Assembly (NCBI GenBank): GCA_016703645.1
Contig: JADJBR010000007.1
Location: 434,001 to 498,000, forward strand
DNA from: Zoogloea sp.
GTDB lineage: Bacteria; Pseudomonadota; Gammaproteobacteria; Burkholderiales; Rhodocyclaceae
Length of the DNA: 64,000 bases
Direction of reading: 5' to 3'
The position numbers and the translations under genes were made by a program. The notes under the pieces are model-generated. The model was not told the origin of the DNA. It was given only the letters and a program-made list of their open reading frames with translations, and searched no databases. How positions within the stretch are numbered: position 1 is the stretch's first letter; every line of letters starts with the position of its first letter. Of this stretch, positions 59,441 through 64,000 are shown piece by piece.

Positions 59441-59468
59441 CCCCCGGCTCCCCTTGCCGGGGGTTTTT
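59441..59468 (+). terminator. rho-independent terminator on the plus strand with no gene assigned to it
   Basis: CCCCCGGC (59441-59448) pairs with GCCGGGGG (59456-59463) over a 7-base loop and is followed by TTTTT then CTTTT. The orientation serves plus-strand transcription, but the nearest genes on either side (hemB, the exonuclease) are both on the minus strand. Confidence 0.75.
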
Positions 59469-59547
59469 CTTTTCTGGCCCGGCCCTTCCTTTGCGCTCTG
59501 TAGCTGCAGCCCGGATTCTATGCCCAAGCGGACGATCATGCCTTGAT

Positions 59548-59593
59548 CCTGGAAAACACAGGCCACTCCGTAGAGTGGCCTGTGTTTTCCAGG
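59548..59593. terminator. bidirectional terminator hairpin with 21-bp perfect stem
   Basis: Bases 59548-59568 pair perfectly with 59573-59593 around a CGTA loop. The stem core (ACAGGCCACTC) is flanked by AAAA on one side and TTTT on the other, the layout of a two-way terminator. It lies about 180 bases past the exonuclease stop at 59771 and could end that minus-strand transcript. Confidence 0.7.
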
Positions 59594-59770
59594 AATTCCT
59601 GAAGGATAACGCCTTCAGTTCAGCTTCCGCGTCTCGTCCCCAGACGTTTTTTCGGGGCACGGAGGCCTCCAGACAAACAAATGCGACGTACAGGTGTCCA
59701 CGACGCCTGTCCAATAATCCAACCACCAAGCAAACGGGCCCATCATCGTCCTTTCAGATATACATGCAGG

Positions 59771-60559
59771 CTATCGGCTCACTACAGCACCACTGGCGGG
59801 ATAAGCCGGCAACTCGCCACACGGGGTTTCCTGAAGACAGCTTGCGCCATAGTCTCGCCACAATCCGAGAACAAATGCGCAGTCCACACCAAAATCATCG
59901 GAAAAATCCGGCCGCTCGTGTTGATGCGCAGACATGATCGTGGGCGGGGTCCGCTCCGGCAGTTCGTCGAGTATCCGGCGGAGTTCTTGTTTCGGTGCCT
60001 TCTGTATCCGTCGCAGCAGTGCATGGGAGACATCATGGACACCAAACTGACGGCCTAGCTCCTCCTCCAGCCTGAGCAGGAGACTTGCCGCCATCTCCGC
60101 ATCAGCCAGCGCGCGGTGAAAGCGCCCCTTGCTCGGCAATCCGGCAAACTCCGCCAAGGCTTCCAGCTTGTGGCTTGGTGCCTGGGGCAGAATCCGCCGC
60201 GAAAGAAGCATCGAGCAGGCAAAGGCCTGCCGTCGGTGCAACCCGAGTCGCTCAAGCTCCGCGTCCCAGAACTTGCTGTCAAAGGACGCGTTGTGGGCCA
60301 CCAGTGGCAGATCGCCTACAAATTCGAAGACCTCCCGCATAACCCGGGCGGCGGATGGTGCGGCCCGTACCATCGCACTGGAGATGCCGGTGAGGTTCTG
60401 AATGTGGGATGGAATGGAAACCCCCGCATTCATCAGACTTTGGTAGCGGTCCAGCACACTGCCGTTGTGTACGATCACCGCGGCGATCTCGGTGGCCCTG
60501 TCACCCTGGGCCGGGGAAAGGCCGGTGGTTTCAAAGTCGATGACGACGACACGCTCCAT
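59771..60559 (-). CDS. DNA polymerase III epsilon-type 3'-5' exonuclease family protein
   Basis: 262 residues. DEDDh exonuclease motifs: Exo I VVVIDFETTGLSP (Asp, Glu), Exo II LVAHNASFDSKFWDAEL (Asp), Exo III HRALADAEMAASLLLRL (His, Asp). The C-terminal 70 residues (RRILDELPERTPP) are not part of the fold and lack a UvrC or polymerase domain. DnaQ-like but too divergent to be called the replicative epsilon subunit. The start at MERVVVIDF was chosen; the upstream frame runs into the terminator of tRNA-Pro. Confidence 0.9.
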   Translation of the reverse strand: MERVVVIDFETTGLSPAQGDRATEIAAVIVHNGSVLDRYQSLMNAGVSIPSHIQNLTGISSAMVRAAPSAARVMREVFEFVGDLPLVAHNASFDSKFWDAELERLGLHRRQAFACSMLLSRRILPQAPSHKLEALAEFAGLPSKGRFHRALADAEMAASLLLRLEEELGRQFGVHDVSHALLRRIQKAPKQELRRILDELPERTPPTIMSAHQHERPDFSDDFGVDCAFVLGLWRDYGASCLQETPCGELPAYPASGAVVSR

Positions 60560-60644
60560 CACTCTTCCTTGTGCGCCCCTCGTGCAGCACCGGGGCACGC
60601 ACCCGCGAGACGCCGCCTCCCGGGAAAATACGTCCGTTAACGAA

Positions 60645-60674
60645 AAAACCCGCTTCTTCGCAGAAGCGGGTTTT
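60645..60674. terminator. terminator downstream of tRNA-Pro
   Basis: AAAACCCGCTTCT (60645-60657) pairs with AGAAGCGGGTTTT (60662-60674) around a TCGC loop; runs of A and T at both ends make it usable in both directions. It lies about 70 bases past the 3' end of the tRNA on the minus strand and between it and the exonuclease start. Confidence 0.85.
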
Positions 60675-60746
60675 CGCCGAAAGAAAGACAAATGTTCATC
60701 TGCCTTTCCACAGTGGTTTGAAGCATGAAGCTTCATTCCCTATTTT

Positions 60747-60824
<78 letters not shown>

Positions 60825-60834
60825 CAAGCTGCGC

Positions 60835-60863
60835 ATTATAGACACTGCCTTCGAAATTGCCAA
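60835..60863 (-). promoter_or_regulatory. sigma70 promoter of tRNA-Pro
   Basis: On the minus strand TTGGCA (60863-60858) and TATAAT (60840-60835) with a 17-base spacer; the -10 is perfect and the -35 matches at five of six. The bases after the -10 (GCGCAGC) resemble the GC-rich discriminator of stable-RNA promoters. The mature tRNA begins 11 bases downstream of the -10. Confidence 0.85.
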
Positions 60864-60879
60864 GGCTTATTTTCAGTCT

Positions 60880-61830
60880 CTAGCTCGACGCCGGGATCAG
60901 GAAGTCATCGGAGATCCGGCACCCCAGGTCGAAGATGCGATCACGAAAATCTTCCAGATACTTGCGGAAACCACCTTCGAAGATCCGCTCGATGCGGCCG
61001 AATCGCAGATGTGACTCCAGCTCGCCGGCCAGTCGCTCGGTTTCAGCCGACCGGGCGTTGGAGACGCGGGTCAGGTTGGAGTAAACCTCCTTCATGCTTC
61101 GGGCCAGGGAACGGGGCATGTCGGCACGCAGAACGAGTAGCTCGGCAACGCGCAGGGGCGTGATCTGATCCCGATACACCTTGCGATACACCTCGAAGGC
61201 CGAGACGGACTGCAGCAAGGCGCTCCACTGGTAGTAGTCGGCGGCGTGAGCCGTCTCCTCGTCGGCACCGGGCAGGAGATTGAGGTACTTGACCTCGAGG
61301 ATACGTGCCGTGTTGTCGGCCCGTTCCAGAAAGGTGCCCAGCCGGATGAAGCGTAGCGCCTCGTCCTGCAGCATGGTCCCGATGGTGACCCCGCGGGACA
61401 GGTGCGAGCGGTACTTGACCCATTCAAAGAAGGCACCGGTCCCCGACTCGAGCAGCTTGGCGACGGTGAAGTCGCGCATCTTCAGCCAGGTCTCGTTGGA
61501 GGTTTCCCACAGTTCGGAAGTCAGGGTTCCACGCACGGCATGGGCATTCTCGCGGGTTGCCCGCAGGCAACGGTAGATGCTGCCCGGGTTGTCCCGGTCG
61601 AAGATCATGAACTCAAGGACCGATTCCGTGGAGTACGCGGGGTACTTGGCAAGGTAGGCGTCCTGCAGCTCCATGATCTTGAGCATGCCGGACCACATCG
61701 CCGCCACCTCCTCGCCGTTCTGCGGCAGGAGGGACAGCCGATAGGTGACATCAAGGATCCGTGCGGTGTTCTCGGCCCGTTCCATGTAACGGGCCATCCA
61801 AAAAAGGTGATCAGCAGTGCGGCTCAGCAT
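60880..61830 (-). CDS. alpha-E domain-containing protein (DUF403)
   Basis: 316 residues, all-helical: [90 protein letters not shown]. These are the alpha-E hallmarks. The family always keeps company with circularly permuted ATP-grasp proteins and is thought to take part in peptide or amide synthesis of unknown product. It starts 4 bp after the ATP-grasp gene. A third usual partner, a transglutaminase-like protein, is not present downstream. Confidence 0.93.
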   Translation of the reverse strand: MLSRTADHLFWMARYMERAENTARILDVTYRLSLLPQNGEEVAAMWSGMLKIMELQDAYLAKYPAYSTESVLEFMIFDRDNPGSIYRCLRATRENAHAVRGTLTSELWETSNETWLKMRDFTVAKLLESGTGAFFEWVKYRSHLSRGVTIGTMLQDEALRFIRLGTFLERADNTARILEVKYLNLLPGADEETAHAADYYQWSALLQSVSAFEVYRKVYRDQITPLRVAELLVLRADMPRSLARSMKEVYSNLTRVSNARSAETERLAGELESHLRFGRIERIFEGGFRKYLEDFRDRIFDLGCRISDDFLIPASS

Positions 61831-61834
61831 GTTT

Positions 61835-63253
61835 TCAGGCCTCCAGTACCCAGGTGTCCTTGGTGCCACCGCCTTGCGACGAGTTCACCACCAGCGATCC
61901 CTCGCGCAGGGCGACGCGGGTCAGCCCCCCCGGCACCATCTGCACTTCGGTTCCCGACAGGACGAAGGGACGCAGGTCCAGGTGACGCGGCGCGATGCCG
62001 CTCTCGACAAAGGTCGGACAATTCGAAAGGGCCAGCGTGGGCTGGGCGATGTATTTCTCGGGGTTGGCAATCAGGTACTTGCGGAAGGTCTCGATCTGCT
62101 CCGTGGTGGAAGCCGGCCCGACCAGCATGCCGTAACCACCAGCACCGTGCACCTCCTTGACCACCAGCTCGGGCAGATGGGCCAGGGTGTAGGCCAGATC
62201 TTCCGGCTTGCGGCACATGTAGGTGGGCACGTTGTTAAGGATCGGCTCCTCGCCCAGATAGAAACGGATCATCTCGGGGACGTAGGGGTAGATGGACTTG
62301 TCATCCGCCACGCCCGTACCGATGGCGTTCGAAAGCGTGACGCGGCCGGCCCGATAGGCATCAAGCAGACCCGGTACGCCCAGCATGGAATCCTTGCGGA
62401 AGTACTTCGGATCAAGAAAGTCGTCATCCACCCGACGATAGATCACATCCACGCGACGCGGCCCCTGGGTCGTGCGCATGAAAACCTGATCGTCCCTGAC
62501 GAACAGATCCTGCCCCTCGACCAGCTCGACCCCCATCTGCTGGGCCAGGAAGGCGTGTTCAAAGTAGGCGGAGTTAAAGGCACCGGGGGTCAGCACGACG
62601 ACCGTCGGGTCGGTCACGCCAACCGGCGCAAGGCTGCGCAGGGTATGCAACAGCATGTCCGGATAGTGCTCCACCGGGGCAACCCGGTGACGGGCGAACA
62701 GTTCGGGGAAGAGGCGCATCATCATGCGGCGGTCTTCAAGCATGTAAGACACACCCGACGGCACCCGCAGGTTGTCCTCCAGCACATAGAACTCTCCTGC
62801 CCCGGCCCGCACCACGTCCACACCGGCAATGGCCGCATAGATGTCACAGGGCACGTTGACGCCCTGCATCTCGGGACGATATTGGGCGTTGTTGAGCACC
62901 TGCTCGGCCGGAATATGACCCGCCTTGAGGATTTCCTGATCGTGGTAAATATCGTGGATGAAGCAGTTCAGGGCCTTGACGCGCTGGCGCAGGCCGGCTT
63001 CAAGGTCTTTCCACTCCTGGGCGGGAATGATGCGCGGGATGATGTCGAAAGGAATCAGGCGCTCGGTTCCGGACTCCTCGCCGTACACGGCAAAGGTAAT
63101 GCCGTATCGATGGAACAGGGAATCTGCCTCTGCCCGCTTGCGGGCGATGCGGTCTGCCGGAGTTTCACTCAGCCACGCGGCGTAGCCCGCGTAATGCGCA
63201 CGGACACTCCCATCGTCCGCAGTCATTTCATTGAAGAATTTTGTGATGGCCAT
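61835..63253 (-). CDS. circularly permuted ATP-grasp family protein
   Basis: 472 residues (DUF404/DUF407 type): RIIPAQEWKDLEAGLRQRVK, FIHDIYHDQEILKAG, GVSYMLEDRRMMMRLFPELF, VVLTPGAFNSAYFEHAFLAQ, VDVIYRRVDDDFLDP, VKEVHGAGGYGMLVGP. ATP-grasp enzymes couple ATP to formation of amide bonds; this group with alpha-E proteins has been proposed to make or attach short peptides, with product unknown. First gene of the pair, behind a sigma54-like promoter and NtrC-like sites. Confidence 0.93.
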   Translation of the reverse strand: MAITKFFNEMTADDGSVRAHYAGYAAWLSETPADRIARKRAEADSLFHRYGITFAVYGEESGTERLIPFDIIPRIIPAQEWKDLEAGLRQRVKALNCFIHDIYHDQEILKAGHIPAEQVLNNAQYRPEMQGVNVPCDIYAAIAGVDVVRAGAGEFYVLEDNLRVPSGVSYMLEDRRMMMRLFPELFARHRVAPVEHYPDMLLHTLRSLAPVGVTDPTVVVLTPGAFNSAYFEHAFLAQQMGVELVEGQDLFVRDDQVFMRTTQGPRRVDVIYRRVDDDFLDPKYFRKDSMLGVPGLLDAYRAGRVTLSNAIGTGVADDKSIYPYVPEMIRFYLGEEPILNNVPTYMCRKPEDLAYTLAHLPELVVKEVHGAGGYGMLVGPASTTEQIETFRKYLIANPEKYIAQPTLALSNCPTFVESGIAPRHLDLRPFVLSGTEVQMVPGGLTRVALREGSLVVNSSQGGGTKDTWVLEA

Positions 63254-63300
63254 TAGCGCTCGCCTGTTATGTTGTGAAGCGGAGATACCACTTTTGGCTT

Positions 63301-63316
63301 AGCGAGAAGCATGCCA
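63301..63316 (-). promoter_or_regulatory. sigma54 promoter candidate for the ATP-grasp / alpha-E operon
   Basis: Read on the minus strand, TGGCAT-GCTTC-TCGCT fits the RpoN consensus TGGCAC-N5-TTGCA/T at nine of eleven fixed positions and has the required GG-N10-GC spacing. The expected transcript start is near 63290, about 37 bases before the ATG at 63253. Confidence 0.6.
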
Positions 63317-63366
63317 ATCCAAAAACCTTGATATACAAACGACTTTTCGGCAATTTGACCTGCATC

Positions 63367-63402
63367 CGCACCAGTTCAGTGCGAATGCACCGAACTGGTG
63401 AA
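63367..63402. promoter_or_regulatory. two adjacent NtrC-like binding sites
   Basis: Compared with TGCACCA-N3-TGGTGCA: site A CGCACCA-GTT-CAGTGCG (63367-63383) and site B TGCACCG-AAC-TGGTGAA (63386-63402). Site B matches at twelve of fourteen positions, site A at ten. Together they also form one long inverted repeat (63369-63400). They lie about 80-110 bases upstream of the predicted sigma54 start, the normal range for enhancer sites. The remaining gap up to the TonB receptor gene (63403-63610) holds nothing else I can name. Confidence 0.5.
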
Positions 63403-63610
63403 GCCTCCATGCAGCAACTCGGTGCGTATCTGCCCCGGATACGTCTGCCCACCCGGCCCATACTAGCGCTCCGCCTGACTTCGGGCGAGCAGGCAAGGTC
63501 CGGCAGGCTCTTGAAATACGCCACAAGCCTGTGACAAATCTATTTCTAAAGACATAGGCCTGGCCGATACAATCCCGCCCGGCGGCATGTGCTGCCCATA
63601 GGATTCGATC

Positions 63611-64000
63611 ATGTCAAAGCCTCTCGCCAAGCGTTCTCTCCGCACCCGCCCTCTGCTTCTGGCGGCACTTGCCAGCGCCGCGCTTCCGGTTTTCGCCGAC
63701 GACAGTCTGAGTACCCTCAAGCAGATGAGCCTCGACGCACTGGCCGACCTGCGTGTCAGCACTGCAACCCACCGCAGCGAACGCCTGGAAGACACTGCAG
63801 CCGCCATTCACGTGATCACTGCTGAAGATATCCGGCGAAGTGGCGCCACCTCGCTACCAGAGCTGCTGCGTACGGTCCCGGGCCTGAATGTCGCGCGCAT
63901 CAGTGCCACCGAGTGGGCCGTGAGCGCACGGGGCTTCAACAACCAGTTTGCCAACAAGCTGCTGGTCATGGTGGATGGGCGCAGCGTATACACGCCCTTC
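63611..64000 (+). CDS. TonB-dependent outer membrane receptor, N-terminal part (cut by the window end)
   Basis: 130 residues visible. Signal peptide (RPLLLAALASAALPVFA) followed by a start of the mature protein (LKQMSLDALADLRVSTATHR) and the plug domain: DTAAAIHVITAEDIRRSGAT, LPELLRTVPGLNVARI, RGFNNQFANKLLVMVDGRSV. The signature of colicin I / vitamin B12 / siderophore-type receptors; the ligand cannot be judged from the plug. The gene continues past the right edge. Confidence 0.92.
   Translation, partial: MSKPLAKRSLRTRPLLLAALASAALPVFADDSLSTLKQMSLDALADLRVSTATHRSERLEDTAAAIHVITAEDIRRSGATSLPELLRTVPGLNVARISATEWAVSARGFNNQFANKLLVMVDGRSVYTPF

Noticed and set aside
62000-63253. glutathionylspermidine synthase as name for the ATP-grasp protein
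   Set aside because: The permuted motif order and the alpha-E partner fit the DUF404/407 group better; no amidase domain is present.
63274-63534. 86-codon plus-strand open frame upstream of the TonB receptor
   Set aside because: No homology, no ribosome binding site, and it covers the sigma54 and NtrC-like sites.

Overview
This is a GC-rich, gene-dense window from a betaproteobacterial chromosome, probably Rhodocyclales (the Azoarcus/Thauera/Azospira/Dechloromonas type). Support comes from a DUF3567 protein, which is typical of Betaproteobacteria, and from a magnesium-type HemB. A tungsten aldehyde oxidoreductase locus laid out like those of denitrifying Rhodocyclales, and the chemotaxis gene set, point the same way. 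The taxon is inferred from family knowledge; no rRNA gene is present.

Layout. 1-5.4 kb (minus): a probable immune or conflict cassette. It has its own sigma70 promoter, a small secreted Cys-rich protein, a 690-aa TIR + caspase-like + SIR2-like fusion, and a STAND NTPase with a membrane helix and at least 11 WD40 repeats that runs off the left edge. 5.4-14.9 kb (minus): a ten-gene chemotaxis operon (HTH-receiver, MCP, cheY, STAS, cheA, MCP, cheW, cheR, cheD, cheB). 15-21 kb: acnB, then a hybrid-type sensor kinase with a single-domain response regulator. 21-28 kb: housekeeping genes (YchJ, GST, S4 protein, BON-LysM protein, a dus-trmB-YecA-YkgJ operon, a TAXI binding protein, xanthine phosphoribosyltransferase). 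28-36 kb: an eight-gene minus-strand operon for tungstate uptake (tupBCA), a MoaD-like protein, a small unknown and a three-subunit aldehyde:ferredoxin oxidoreductase, with moeA divergent from it. 36-47 kb: CapA, RmuC, a large FtsX-type permease, an M20 hydrolase, a histone-deacetylase-like protein, a MoxR/VWA pair and an ODP-type metallo-beta-lactamase protein behind an FNR-like box. 47-60.6 kb: htpG with a heat-shock promoter, a sensor kinase, a frameshifted greB, metY, transporters, dtd, an NlpC/P60 lipoprotein, hemB and an epsilon-type exonuclease. 60.6-64 kb: tRNA-Pro(GGG), an alpha-E / circularly permuted ATP-grasp pair behind a sigma54-like promoter with two NtrC-like sites, and the start of a TonB-dependent receptor.

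The most unusual element is the TIR-caspase-SIR2 fusion next to the STAND-WD40 gene. In the fusion the TIR glutamate looks intact. The caspase nucleophile and both SIR2 catalytic positions look substituted, so the protein may be a TIR enzyme carrying two pseudo-enzyme modules. Other points worth a second look are the tungsten operon, the nitrogen-type control region upstream of the ATP-grasp pair, the doubly frameshifted greB, and a CheA linker resembling c-di-GMP-binding MshEN motifs.
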